Virus record (IMG/VR): IMGVR_UViG_3300044682_000046
Coordinates: 1 to 55,730 of that record
Source: a virus
DNA: 55,730 nt
Direction: 5' to 3' (one strand)
The notes under the pieces were generated by a model. That model searched no databases. It saw nothing but the letters and a program-made list of their open reading frames with translations, and was not told the DNA's origin. Positions 22,355 to 31,552 of the stretch are shown one piece after another (the first letter of the stretch is position 1; each line of letters opens with the position of its first letter). The position numbers were made by a program, and so were the translations under genes.

Positions 22355-22821
22355 GCGGATCGATTTATGTAGCCCGCCCGGAAGCTGGCGGTCCCGTGAA
22401 GATCGGGAAGTCAGGAACGCCGCGCATAAGACTTAGCGAACTCAACGCCTCCTCTCCGATTCGGCTACTCATGGACTATGCTGCCCGCGCGGATGACGCC
22501 GGAACGATAGAAACCCGGGCGCACGAAATACTCAGGACGAACCGCGCTCATGGCGATTGGTTCAATGTCGATAGCGAGACAGCCATTTCCGCGGTTATCC
22601 AAGCCGCCGCCGAACTAGGTTTCGCGCTCACTCGCGTAGAGGACAATTTCCTTCCGATTGAACGCCCAACGGATACGGAACCCGTAACCCTCAGGCTTCA
22701 GCTCGAAGTGCTGGACGCCGTCGAGGATGCGCGCCGATCGATGCCCGTGATCCCCTCTCGGCAGGAGGTCTTGCGGACGGCGATCGTCGAATGGCTCCGC
22801 GCCAAGGGGTTTTTGAAATGA
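22351..22821 (+). CDS. T5orf172 (GIY-YIG-like) domain protein with RHH-like tail
   Basis: 156 aa from the GTG at 22351 (GTGA overlap). Residues about 4-70: SIYVARPEAGGPVKIGKSGT, PRIRLSELNASSPIRLL, ETRAHEILRTNRAHGDWFNV match the T5orf172/MUG113 branch of GIY-YIG nucleases. The C-terminal 45 residues (VTLRLQLEVLDAVEDARRS ... RTAIVEWLRAKGFLK) form a second RHH-like unit. Thus a nuclease-like domain is fused to the DNA-binding fold encoded just upstream. Confidence 0.75.
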   Translation: MSGSIYVARPEAGGPVKIGKSGTPRIRLSELNASSPIRLLMDYAARADDAGTIETRAHEILRTNRAHGDWFNVDSETAISAVIQAAAELGFALTRVEDNFLPIERPTDTEPVTLRLQLEVLDAVEDARRSMPVIPSRQEVLRTAIVEWLRAKGFLK

Positions 22822-23213
22822 CCTCGCACAAGCGCATCGCCCAGCCTGACGATCCGGCGCGCGCCCTGCTCAAAGGCATCGCAATGGACATCGGCAAGGA
22901 AGTCGTCGCCTACGTCGAGCGCATGTACGCGGAGGCGACCATCTCGACGAACTCGGGATTCCGGCTCTCACTCCGCAACGTGATTCACAACGAGATCGTC
23001 AACGCCATCGACGAAACAACCGGAAAGACAGACACCGAAATCCTAGCGTGGCTCGCAAGCCGAAAACATGCGCGCCGCAAACTGAAGACCATCGTCGGAC
23101 TAATTCGCGACACCGATTGGGAAGCGACGAAGGCCAAGATCGCTGAAGGCCATAGTTGGACTGATGCGGTGAACGCCGTCGTCAATCCAACGGCATTTGA
23201 TGAAGACGTCTAA
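22818..23213 (+). CDS. hypothetical protein
   Basis: 131 aa, helical (VVAYVERMYAEATISTNSG, LRNVIHNEIVNAIDE, ARRKLKTIVGLIRDTDWEA). Unrecognised. Coupled by ATGA to the T5orf172 gene and therefore possibly its partner. Confidence 0.55.
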   Translation: MTSHKRIAQPDDPARALLKGIAMDIGKEVVAYVERMYAEATISTNSGFRLSLRNVIHNEIVNAIDETTGKTDTEILAWLASRKHARRKLKTIVGLIRDTDWEATKAKIAEGHSWTDAVNAVVNPTAFDEDV

Positions 23214-23252
23214 TCGCGGCTATCTCACGAAGCGAGAGGACAAGGAGACGAA

Positions 23253-23537
23253 ATGATCAAGACGCTTGCGTTAGGCGCGCTCGCCGCGGTGCTGGCGACG
23301 GGAGTGCAGGCTCAAAACGTCGATACTGTGTCCGGGTGCCCCTTGGACGCGAATGGTCGATGCGCAGGCGAATGGTGTAAGACACATACGTGTTGGGAGG
23401 TCGTCGATAGCGCCGGGGATTCTCACGTTGGGCCTCCCTCCAATATTCTCAAGTCCTGTGAGCCAGGTTATACCCTTGTCGTGGTTGGCTCGCACGATAT
23501 GTGTGCGCCCGCGTGGCTTTTAGAGCAGCCGAAGTGA
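23253..23537 (+). CDS. secreted Cys-rich hypothetical protein
   Basis: 94 aa. Signal peptide MIKTLALGALAAVLATGVQA then QNVDTVSGCPLDANGRCAGE, CKTHTCWEVV, CEPGY, MCAPAW: seven cysteines. AAGGAGACGAA upstream of the ATG is a strong ribosome site. Function unknown. Confidence 0.6.
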   Translation: MIKTLALGALAAVLATGVQAQNVDTVSGCPLDANGRCAGEWCKTHTCWEVVDSAGDSHVGPPSNILKSCEPGYTLVVVGSHDMCAPAWLLEQPK

Positions 23538-23615
23538 ATAACACTTGCTCCCCTCGCAGTACGGTTAGTCACATTATCAATACCCGTTTATGCACTTGCC
23601 AAACTGGACAGAAAA

Positions 23616-23804
23616 ATGGTAAACGAATCGGGACAGGTCGGCGAAACCGAAGGGGAAGAAACGCGTGAGGAGCGGCTTCTCCGCGCACTGCATCAGGCGT
23701 ATCTTAGCATCGAGAGTCTATCTGAAGAAATCGAACGCGTTCTAATGCGCACAAAAGACACGCTCGATTCATTCGAGTCTCTTGATCCTCCCGGCGGCTG
23801 TTAA
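23616..23804 (+). CDS. small acidic coiled-coil protein
   Basis: 62 aa; highly charged helix (EETREERLLRALHQAYLSIE SLSEE). Unrecognised. The 78-base gap before it shows nothing clear. Confidence 0.5.
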   Translation: MVNESGQVGETEGEETREERLLRALHQAYLSIESLSEEIERVLMRTKDTLDSFESLDPPGGC

Positions 23805-23808
23805 TTCA

Positions 23809-23916
23809 ATGGGGAATTCCCAAGGGGCGGGAATACCGATCAAAGGCGGCTCGCAATATTCGGCGGTTTTTAATGACGTGGAGAATATAGACGAGGCCAT
23901 CTCCCACTTGCGTTAA
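23809..23916 (+). CDS. 35-aa peptide, convergent with the fibre gene
   Basis: MGNSQGAGIPIKGGSQYSAV then FNDVENIDEAISHLR and TAA. Its stop overlaps the stop of the convergent gene at 23913. Four bases separate it from the preceding stop. Weak evidence: no clear ribosome site, but the composition looks protein-like. Confidence 0.35.
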   Translation: MGNSQGAGIPIKGGSQYSAVFNDVENIDEAISHLR

Positions 23917-26279
23917 TTGGTCGATATGAACAGCACACTGCCGGGGGGCGGGCTCGCGCCAGCCCCGCCCGGAACGCCGGGGAGCGACCACTCATTTGCC
24001 CACCCATACCCCGGCGCGACGCCGCCGACGGCGTTGTCGCCGCTGTTGGCCGGCGCGGCGGCGCCCGGCCCGGAAGTCGCATTGCCTCCGGGCGCGACGC
24101 TGATCGTGCCGCAGGGGCCGGCGGCGGCACACGGCGAGCCGTCGTTCGTCTGGACGTTGTAAGGCAGGTTCACCGTCGTAGGGTTTCCGGAGCCGCCGGC
24201 CGCGATTGAATAGGTCGCCGGGTATTCGTCGGCATACAGCGTCATATTGTCAATCTCGGTAAAGGCGCCACTCCCGCCATTGTACGGCGAACTCGCCGCG
24301 CCCCCGGCCCCGGTAATTCTGATCGTGAGGTTCCGGCAATGCCGGGGGTTGCGCGTGCCGCTGCCCGACGTGTAGGGGCCGTCAACCCCCGGCGTGCATG
24401 GCGGCGGGGGCCAGCTCGCGGCCGCCGTCATTTTGGCGTCGAAATTGTCGATGTAGCGGAGATGGTTCTCCGCCGCCCACTCCTTGACCTGGCGATTATA
24501 GGTGTTGACGCCGTATCCTCCGTCAACATTCGTATAGATTTGGAACCATCCAAAATTGTTGAAATAGGTCAGGAACGTCGAGAAGAACGTGTGATAGTCG
24601 AGGATCGTGTGCGACGAGATAGTGACCAAATTGCCGTAAGTGAAGCCGCCCGCATCCGTGCCCGTGTCGCCCGCGCCAAGCCCAAGGAAGTGCGCGCCGG
24701 TCCCGGTCATGAGTTGCATCGTGCCGAACGGAGTGTTGTAGGGCAGCCAGGAACTCTGCTCGGCGATGAGGCGTGTCGATGTCCCATCAGGTCCGGTGAA
24801 CTCGGCGTCTGAGATTTGGAGCGGGGGGGACGTGAAGTTGAGCGCCTGCGCCGTCGTGCCGCAATCAATTGGATTCGCGTAGGCGCACGAGAGAATCCAG
24901 ATCGAGCCCTCGCACCCCGCGCCCGCGCACTTGGCCCCGGTCGCCGTTTGCGTGACGCTGCCGCCTGACACGTAGCCCATAACGCCGGTGGCGGGGGCTG
25001 AGTTGGCCGACGTCATCCAGCAGAAGGCGTGGCTCGTGGTGCAATAAGGGCCGTCGCCGCCGAACAGGTAGATGGCGGGATTATTCGCGACCACGGCCAT
25101 GGCCGTGGCGAGCGTCCCGGTGAACGACGACCCGATCTGTAGCTGGCCCCAATAGGCCGTAAAGGCGTAGGTCGGATTCTTGGCGGTGTTTGAATTGCTC
25201 GGTCCCGGCTGCCAATAGGTGCAACAGCCGCCCGAGAAGGTCGTCCATGTGACATAGACACCGGCGCCGCCCGGCGTCCCCGAAATCTGGCCCATATTGA
25301 CGATCCCAGTCGGCGTCGTCGCGACGTTCGCGCCGAATGGGATCGAGCAGCCGGCGGTCGACGTGACGACCATGAACTGGAATAAGACGTAGCCCGTGAA
25401 ATTGCAGCTTTCGCCGGTAACGGAGGTCCCCGTCGCGGCGGCCGAGCCGAGCGGATTATTGTAGACGTAGGCATTGAAACTGTCGTTTGCGTAGGACGCG
25501 ACTTGCGCCCATGACGGATTGAAAGTGATCGTTCCCGTGCATGGGCAAGTGACCGTTCCGGCGACAGTGAACGTGACGTAGTTCGCGCTCGCGTCGGTCG
25601 TCGTGTAATTGCCGTTGAGGGTCGGCCCGCTCGCGTCCGAACCGCTCGAAATCGTGATCAACGAGTCGCCGGCCGGCAGGGCGTTGGGGCTTGCGATCGC
25701 AGTCGACCAGGTGAGCACGATCTGCGTTGTGGGGACGGCGACTGTCCCGTTCGGCGTCGCGGTCCCGCTCACGGCGACTTGTTGCGGCGGCAGGCAGAGC
25801 GGCGATGTCGTGTCGGCGCAGACCGAGAAAGGCACCGTGTAGCCGCTCGGGTTGATGTTCGCGTCGATATCGTAAGTGAGCGACGCGGGGCACACCCCGA
25901 TCGTCATGTTGCAGCCGGCCTGGATCGCCGCCAGCGAAGGTTCCGGGATGCTGAAATCGCGTGCCCGCGCCCCCCCGGACGGCAGGCGGCTGAAGTAGAG
26001 CGTTATGGTCGGCCCGCTGTACCCGGCGAAATACTGCTCCGCCTGGGTGCATTCTGGGCTACCGAGGCCGAAGTAGTCGCACGCCTGCCGCGAACTCTGG
26101 AATCCGACGACGGCGTCCACAGGCAGGATGTTATTTCCCGTGAAGACGAGCACATTGGGATTGGTCGAACTCGGCACGGCGACGAGCTGGTTGAGGTAGC
26201 CGGCCTGGGCCTCCGCGAGGCCGAGGAGCGACAGGAACAGATAGAGATAGGTGAAGACCCTGATCGTCGCTGATTTCAT
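23913..26279 (-). CDS. exported fibre-like protein with sheath-like domain
   Basis: 788 aa. N-terminal signal peptide (TYLYLFLSLLGLAEA ending AEAQA). Residues about 60-110 (ACDYFGLGSPECTQAEQYFA, TITLYFSRLP) resemble the opening of the DUF3383 sheath domain ('FG..SpE...A..YF...lY..R'). The body contains Ig-like beta repeats (VAVSGTATPNGTVAVPTT; ANYVTFTVAGTVTCPCTG) and the C-terminus is glycine-rich (GGAASSPYNGGSGAFTE; GGVAPGYGW). Last structural gene, directly after its 1004-aa paralogue. Glycine-rich ends usually bind receptors. Confidence 0.6.
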   Translation of the reverse strand: MKSATIRVFTYLYLFLSLLGLAEAQAGYLNQLVAVPSSTNPNVLVFTGNNILPVDAVVGFQSSRQACDYFGLGSPECTQAEQYFAGYSGPTITLYFSRLPSGGARARDFSIPEPSLAAIQAGCNMTIGVCPASLTYDIDANINPSGYTVPFSVCADTTSPLCLPPQQVAVSGTATPNGTVAVPTTQIVLTWSTAIASPNALPAGDSLITISSGSDASGPTLNGNYTTTDASANYVTFTVAGTVTCPCTGTITFNPSWAQVASYANDSFNAYVYNNPLGSAAATGTSVTGESCNFTGYVLFQFMVVTSTAGCSIPFGANVATTPTGIVNMGQISGTPGGAGVYVTWTTFSGGCCTYWQPGPSNSNTAKNPTYAFTAYWGQLQIGSSFTGTLATAMAVVANNPAIYLFGGDGPYCTTSHAFCWMTSANSAPATGVMGYVSGGSVTQTATGAKCAGAGCEGSIWILSCAYANPIDCGTTAQALNFTSPPLQISDAEFTGPDGTSTRLIAEQSSWLPYNTPFGTMQLMTGTGAHFLGLGAGDTGTDAGGFTYGNLVTISSHTILDYHTFFSTFLTYFNNFGWFQIYTNVDGGYGVNTYNRQVKEWAAENHLRYIDNFDAKMTAAASWPPPPCTPGVDGPYTSGSGTRNPRHCRNLTIRITGAGGAASSPYNGGSGAFTEIDNMTLYADEYPATYSIAAGGSGNPTTVNLPYNVQTNDGSPCAAAGPCGTISVAPGGNATSGPGAAAPANSGDNAVGGVAPGYGWANEWSLPGVPGGAGASPPPGSVLFISTN

Positions 26280-26282
26280 CGG

Positions 26283-29200
26283 TCAATGATCCTGCGCCGA
26301 GACGATCGCGGCAAAGCCGCCCGCCGAAGACCCGGCTGCTCCAGGTGTGCCGTGGCTCGATCCTCCACCGGGGCCGCCCGACGCGCCGTAGTTTCCAGCC
26401 AGGCCGCCATTGCCGGCTTGGGGTGTGGTTGTCGAAATCGTTCCGTCCGCCGCTGCGCCTCCTCCGCCGCCCTGTCCGAAGCCGCCCGCGCCGAAAAGAG
26501 AGACGAGGCCAGTCCCGCTCCATCCCGGAGCGCCGTTGCCGGAGTTCGTACTCGCAACCGAGGTGCCTGATCCCGCGCCGCCCGGAGAATTGCCGTTCGA
26601 CGCGGCCGTATTCTGTCCCGCGCCGCCCGGCGTCCCGTCGTTATTCGCGCCGGCCGCCCCGCCTGATGTGACCAGCGTGCCCGTCGTGCAGCCGGTTAGA
26701 GGCGTTGTCCCACCCGGACACCCCACGCCGCCCGTACCCGTACCGCCGCCGCCGCCAGCGCCCGTATAGATCGAGTTCCCGCCTTTCTTGCCGGCGTTGA
26801 TGAATGTGGCCGATCCCGTTCCTCCGGGGGCGCCGACGCCGCCGTCGCTGTTGGGAGGAGCGCCGCCGACGCCGCTCGCGCAGGTAATGGCCCCTCCGGG
26901 AAACGTGTAGGTTCCTGATGGGCAAGTCTGCGCCGACGTCGTGCCGGCGATCGAGCCCGCGGCGGTCATGGCCTCCGCGGCAATGGCGCCCGCTTGGGCC
27001 ACGCTCAGCGCGTAGACGCACGGCGTCCCGACGCTGCACGAGCCGGGCGTCCCCGAGACGAGCCCCGTGATCGTCGTAGACGCCGTGACGCTTGTGCCGT
27101 GCAGGAAGAAAGCCGACCCGGTCGAGGCGTATTGGATCGTCCCCGTCGTCGGGTTGGCCGTGAGGACGAGCTGCGAAAGGTTTCCGACGAGCACCGAGCC
27201 CGTGAACGCGGCCGCGGTCGGCGCGGTGGCGTTCCCGCCGCTGAAGGCGTAGGGAGCAGAGGAAAACAAGATGCCGGTCGGTGCTGTGCCGATCTTCGTG
27301 CTGAGCCCGCCGCATGCCGAGTCGACGGTGAACGTGTAGATTACGCCGCCGCTGTCAGAGGTGACCTGCGTCAGTTCCTCGGCTGAGGCGCTCGCGCCTG
27401 GCGAGCCCGGGGCGCCAACCCCAATGCCACCGGCGAGGCCATTGGTCGAGCACCCGCCCGACCCGATCAAGCCGATCGTGTGGACCGGGCACCAGTCCGG
27501 CCCGTAGGTGTAGACCCCCGGCGACGTGTAGCGCGTCGGGGCCGGCGTGCATGACGGGGGAACGGAAGTATTGTTCGCCGCGAACGGATACCAAATCTCG
27601 CTTCCCACACGGAAATATTGGTAAGGAGCGACCGGGATGTTCGCGTCGCCGAGGCTGCCATAGAAGCTCGTGACGGCGTTCTTGTAGGTAGGCGTGACCG
27701 TTCCGCTGACGACGAGGCCGAGGTCGGGGTCAATCTGCAGCCCTACCACCGTCGCGGCCGGAATGATGGTCGAATGCGCGAGTTCGAGCCATTGAGCGTA
27801 GGACGTCATGCCAGGGGTGACCCCAAGTACCTCATCCTGGAACGACAAGCTCGCGCCACCGTAGGGCCACGAGACGGGGCTCGCCGGCCGCGCGCTCGCC
27901 AGGTCAAGCCCGAGCGTATGCGCCGCGGTTCCGGTCGCCCAGGTCAGGGTCGGCGCGGGCCAATAGGGGCAATAGGCGCTGACGCTCGGCCAGATGCGGA
28001 TATAGTCGTTGACTACGCCAGTATAGGCGTTCGCTTCGAGGTCGAACGGGCACGGGGCCGAGGTCATCGTCTCGGTGCCCGAAGACGGCACGGAAGTCTC
28101 ATTTTGGTCATTGCTCAATGCGAACTCAGCGCCGGCGCAGCCCGCGCCCTGGCAGTAAGCGATCCCGTTGTAGTATTGAATGCTCGCGGCCCCCCCGATA
28201 TAGGCCGTGATGACGCTGTTAGAGGCCCCCGTGCTATTCCCGGCGAGTCCCGTCCCGTAGAGCGCGTCGCCAACAGAGACAATCCCGCTCGCGCCGACGC
28301 TCGTGATGGTGAGGACGCCCCAATTCTCCTGCCAAGCGGCCGGCTCGCCGCTGAGATTGTTCTGGAGGGCGTAGTTCTGGGCGAAGTTGTCGAGCCAGAC
28401 CGCGTGGACGCCCGCGCCGCCAGGAGTGCCACTGACCTGACCGAGCGCGAGCTGCCCGATCCAGCTCGGGAACCCGCCGCCGTTGCAGGGAAAGCCGCTC
28501 GCAAGATTGGTGCAATTGAGGAGGCCGCCCTCCTGGTAGCAGTTCGACGACGGCGTGCCGACGCCGGTGCCCCCGGTCGCGGACGTCACCGTCATGAACC
28601 CGGCCGTGATTATGCCTGAGACCTGGCAAGAGGCCGGCGTAACCTGGCCGACGATGGCGGCATAGGGAGTCGCTGCCGCGGCCGCATTGAGATACGTCTG
28701 AATAGTGGAAGCAATTATGGCCCAACTATCGCCGGACAGCGTGGGCAGCGTGGCCGTGACGGTCTGAACGCCGTGGACGTTCGTTCCGCCAATGCCGATG
28801 GTGATCGTCGATCCGCCAAGCGCCTGGATCGCTCCAAGCGCGCAATAGGTTTGCCCGATCTTGCATGTCGTATCGGTCGTTGTAATCGGGCCGTCGGCGA
28901 CCGGAACCTGTTCGAGCACCGCGCCGAGGCCACGCGCACGGCCGCCGCCGACCGGGCTGCGGGTAAAAAACAATTCGGCGTTGCCGCTGGAGTAGCCGCT
29001 AAAAAAGCCCTGACAACTGATGTATTCCGGCTTGCCGTCGCCGCTCGTCGTCCCGAAAAAATCGGCGCAATCATTGAGATTGCCAAAGCCGAAACTCTGG
29101 TCGAAAAGCGCATTGTGATCAGGCGTTGCGATCCAACCGACGACTTGGCCGTGCGTATTCGGGATGGTCGCAAGGCCCCCGCCAATGCCCGGAGGCGCGC

Positions 29201-29297
29201 CGGGGAGCGACATGCCGGCCGGCGTCATGGCCGGGGCCGCGCGCGCGGCCGGTATGCCCGCTAGCAGCAGGATGATGGCAAAGAGAGCGCGGAGCAT
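26283..29297 (-). CDS. large exported glycine-rich fibre-like protein with sheath-like domain
   Basis: 1004 aa from the ATG at 29297. Signal peptide MLRALFAIILLLAGIPAARA. Residues about 60-110: CADFFGTTSGDGKPEYISCQ, GFFSGYSSGNAELFFTRSP, again like a DUF3383 sheath start; then STITIGIGGTNVHGVQTVTA, matching the interspersed beta domain of sheaths. The C-terminal third is a very Gly/Ala/Thr-rich collagen-like region (GAGGGGGTGTGGVGCPG; GAGGFGQGGGGGAAADG). Paralogue of the gene downstream. Probably a host-binding protein; the secretion route is unexplained. Confidence 0.6.
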   Translation of the reverse strand: MLRALFAIILLLAGIPAARAAPAMTPAGMSLPGAPPGIGGGLATIPNTHGQVVGWIATPDHNALFDQSFGFGNLNDCADFFGTTSGDGKPEYISCQGFFSGYSSGNAELFFTRSPVGGGRARGLGAVLEQVPVADGPITTTDTTCKIGQTYCALGAIQALGGSTITIGIGGTNVHGVQTVTATLPTLSGDSWAIIASTIQTYLNAAAAATPYAAIVGQVTPASCQVSGIITAGFMTVTSATGGTGVGTPSSNCYQEGGLLNCTNLASGFPCNGGGFPSWIGQLALGQVSGTPGGAGVHAVWLDNFAQNYALQNNLSGEPAAWQENWGVLTITSVGASGIVSVGDALYGTGLAGNSTGASNSVITAYIGGAASIQYYNGIAYCQGAGCAGAEFALSNDQNETSVPSSGTETMTSAPCPFDLEANAYTGVVNDYIRIWPSVSAYCPYWPAPTLTWATGTAAHTLGLDLASARPASPVSWPYGGASLSFQDEVLGVTPGMTSYAQWLELAHSTIIPAATVVGLQIDPDLGLVVSGTVTPTYKNAVTSFYGSLGDANIPVAPYQYFRVGSEIWYPFAANNTSVPPSCTPAPTRYTSPGVYTYGPDWCPVHTIGLIGSGGCSTNGLAGGIGVGAPGSPGASASAEELTQVTSDSGGVIYTFTVDSACGGLSTKIGTAPTGILFSSAPYAFSGGNATAPTAAAFTGSVLVGNLSQLVLTANPTTGTIQYASTGSAFFLHGTSVTASTTITGLVSGTPGSCSVGTPCVYALSVAQAGAIAAEAMTAAGSIAGTTSAQTCPSGTYTFPGGAITCASGVGGAPPNSDGGVGAPGGTGSATFINAGKKGGNSIYTGAGGGGGTGTGGVGCPGGTTPLTGCTTGTLVTSGGAAGANNDGTPGGAGQNTAASNGNSPGGAGSGTSVASTNSGNGAPGWSGTGLVSLFGAGGFGQGGGGGAAADGTISTTTPQAGNGGLAGNYGASGGPGGGSSHGTPGAAGSSAGGFAAIVSAQDH

Positions 29298-29298
29298 C

Positions 29299-30519
29299 TT
29301 AGTAGAGTTCCGAACACACGATCTGCTGGCTGGCCGAGGAAGTGATCCCGTACAGCGCACTGGTCACTGGAAAGGTCAGAGTCGCCCCAATGTACCCCGG
29401 CAAGAGCCAGCCCAGCGTAGCGCCCGTCGCCGTCACGGTCGTTCCGCCAAGGTAGACGTTTGTCGTCCCAAGATTTTCACACATTACCGCGATGCGGCCG
29501 GTCCCCGGCGCGCCTGTCCTGGCGCTGAAAATGAGTGTCCCGCCGTTAGAGCCTGCCCCGCCGCTTGAGGCGATGGTGAACGGCGCCGGGGCGAAATTAT
29601 TTGCGCCGACAGGGTTCGCGCCCTGGAGGGCCGCAGTGGCGGCGCCCGACGGAAGCGGAGCACTGGCCAGCGCCACATTGATAGTCGATTGATCCGAGGC
29701 GATATTGACCGTCGGCGAGGCCGACATGGTCGTCTGCCCGAGACCCTGCGCGTTATTGACCTGAATGCCGTTGGTTGTGCCTGGCGTGGTCTGGTCGATG
29801 TCGACTTTGCCGACAATCTGCGATCCGGCGGCAAGTCCGACGGCGCCGCCACTGTTTTGCATCGGCGAACCCAACGTCGCGTTGATCGTCGAGAGCGAGC
29901 CGTTCGCCGTCGTCTGGTTTGCAGCCGTCGCCAGCGCGGCGCCGCTTGGGCCTACAGCCGTCATGTTGAGATTTGCGGCTGTCGGTTGGGTAACAACGCC
30001 CCCGCTACTCGGTCCGCCGCCTCCACCACCTGATCCGGTCGGCAGGCCGGCGCCCCCAGAAATGTTAATCGCGAGCGTGCCCGCCGGGGAGATGCAGGCA
30101 ATATCAGTCGCGCCGGCGGGCACGGTGAACGCAACCCAGGAATTGGCCTGAATTACATCATTGCCGGCCGTCGCCGTGACGCTGCTTGATCCATAGGTGC
30201 AATAGGCGACATTGGCCGACGTGTTGTAAACAACATCGACAATTCCGGTGGGGACCGCCACACGCTGGCTGGTCGTTAAGGCCGACGACAATTGCGAATA
30301 GGAGGGCGTCGGCGTGAAGCCGCCTAATGTCGCCGAGAATGTGCCAGAAATGGGCAGCGGATTTGAACCGGAAACCGGGGCCATCTGCCCCGACCCGTTG
30401 TTGGTCAAAGGAACCGTGCCAGTTGCTTGATGGCCATCCGGCGTTGGAAAGACTATCTGCGCCAACGAATGATGGCCCAAGGCGCAAAGGATCGCCGCCG
30501 CGTAAAGGGCGCGCTTCAT
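29299..30519 (-). CDS. exported tail/fibre-associated protein
   Basis: 406 aa from the ATG at 30519, preceded by GAGGTTCCCCA. Signal peptide MKRALYAAAILCALGHHSLAQ. Mature part: beta-rich with repeats such as PLTNNGSGQMAPVSG, ATAANQTTANGSLSTINATL, ASPTVNIASDQSTINVALAS, a style common in phage fibre and neck-whisker proteins. A glycine hinge (GSGGGGGGPSSGG) separates two parts. The end (YGITSSASQQIVCSELY) is compact. Confidence 0.6.
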   Translation of the reverse strand: MKRALYAAAILCALGHHSLAQIVFPTPDGHQATGTVPLTNNGSGQMAPVSGSNPLPISGTFSATLGGFTPTPSYSQLSSALTTSQRVAVPTGIVDVVYNTSANVAYCTYGSSSVTATAGNDVIQANSWVAFTVPAGATDIACISPAGTLAINISGGAGLPTGSGGGGGGPSSGGVVTQPTAANLNMTAVGPSGAALATAANQTTANGSLSTINATLGSPMQNSGGAVGLAAGSQIVGKVDIDQTTPGTTNGIQVNNAQGLGQTTMSASPTVNIASDQSTINVALASAPLPSGAATAALQGANPVGANNFAPAPFTIASSGGAGSNGGTLIFSARTGAPGTGRIAVMCENLGTTNVYLGGTTVTATGATLGWLLPGYIGATLTFPVTSALYGITSSASQQIVCSELY

Positions 30520-30551
30520 TGGGGAACCTCGCGGGGGAATGGAAGAGAGTT

Positions 30552-31205
30552 CTAGACCACGATCGGCGCGGCCGGGCCGTAGGAGAGCACTGTCGCCGAG
30601 AAGGGCGCCGCCACGCCTACCGTCAGCGTCGAGTTGGCGAAGATATCTTGCGTGAGCACGCCGTCGGTCGCCACAAGCGTCATCGAATAGGCCCCGGCCG
30701 CCCATCCGGCATTATTCAAAGCCGTACATGTCGCCGTCAGGATATTCGAGAGTGAGCCGCTGATTACGATTCCGCCCCCGGTTGCAATCCCCGTTGTCGC
30801 CGCGCTCGCCCAGCCGCCTTGCGGATTGGCGATCGTGAGCGTCACGCCATTTGCAAGCGCGATTGCCCCGGCCGTCTCACATGTCGCGTTGACAATAATC
30901 GAACCGCTTGCGGGGATCGTGACAGACGAGGGAAGCGCCCAGACATTGCCATTCGGGTCGGTTAGAAGGCCGGCGGCGATTACCGCGCCGCCCGTCCCGC
31001 CGGCCTGGACCGGGACCGTCGCATAGGTTGCGGTCGAAAGCTCGGCGACTATTTCGCCCGTTGTATTCGGCGGAAAGATCGAAAGCGTGAACGTGATCCC
31101 GGTTAAGGGAGCGCCGAAGGCAAGCGAGAACGTAAGGTCTTCTTCGCCGCTGATGCTGGCCTGGGCCTGGACAAGCGAGAGAAGCGGAATGTTCGTCGCA
31201 GTCAT
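30552..31205 (-). CDS. tail-associated protein with gp47/BppJ-like segment
   Basis: 217 aa. N-terminus ISGEEDLTFSLAFGAPLTGI looks like a phage receptor-binding N-domain. Residues about 75-145 (DPNGNVWALPSSVTIPASGS, IVNATCETAGAIALANG, LTIANPQGGWASAATT) are clearly similar to the matching segment of the baseplate J protein at 33375 (DPAGNTWALPASVTIP, VSATCQTQGAIQ, LTILNPQMGWQTVTTT). So it appears to have captured a beta domain from the J protein. Confidence 0.6.
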   Translation of the reverse strand: MTATNIPLLSLVQAQASISGEEDLTFSLAFGAPLTGITFTLSIFPPNTTGEIVAELSTATYATVPVQAGGTGGAVIAAGLLTDPNGNVWALPSSVTIPASGSIIVNATCETAGAIALANGVTLTIANPQGGWASAATTGIATGGGIVISGSLSNILTATCTALNNAGWAAGAYSMTLVATDGVLTQDIFANSTLTVGVAAPFSATVLSYGPAAPIVV

Positions 31206-31504
31206 GATCTAATGATCCCCGCGCTCGCGCTCGCCCTTGTTGGCGTCCATTTGAGAAAAGCGGCTTTTGTGCGCCGAGAGAGGCGGGGCTCAATCGATCC
31301 GTCGCGTGTGACGACGATCCTAATGTCTTCGCGGTCCGGACCAAATGGAACCCATTTTTCCAGCTCATCGAGCGCGGTCTTGTTGAACGCGCGAAGCTCA
31401 GTTTTCGACAGCTGGCGGCGGACGAAAAGCGGAGATGCCAATTCGGTGAGCCGCTTGATGAATTCGGCGATCCGCGCCGCACGTTCTTGGACCAAAGTCA
31501 TCAA
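31202..31504 (-). CDS. hypothetical protein of the fibre module
   Basis: 100 aa (or 99 from the second ATG). Helical, basic (RAARIAEFIKRLTELASPLF; DREDIRIVVTRDGSIEPRLS). Coupled to the next gene by ATGA. Could be a fibre assembly factor by position only. Confidence 0.5.
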   Translation of the reverse strand: MMTLVQERAARIAEFIKRLTELASPLFVRRQLSKTELRAFNKTALDELEKWVPFGPDREDIRIVVTRDGSIEPRLSRRTKAAFLKWTPTRASASAGIIRS

Positions 31505-31552
31505 AGTTAATCCAGTTATTTGCCCGCCAGACGCGATGCGGGGCGGCGGCGA

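Noticed and set aside
27618-28619. A 333-codon plus-strand frame inside the large fibre gene
   Set aside because: Arginine/glycine-rich shadow of a strongly supported minus-strand gene; no start context.
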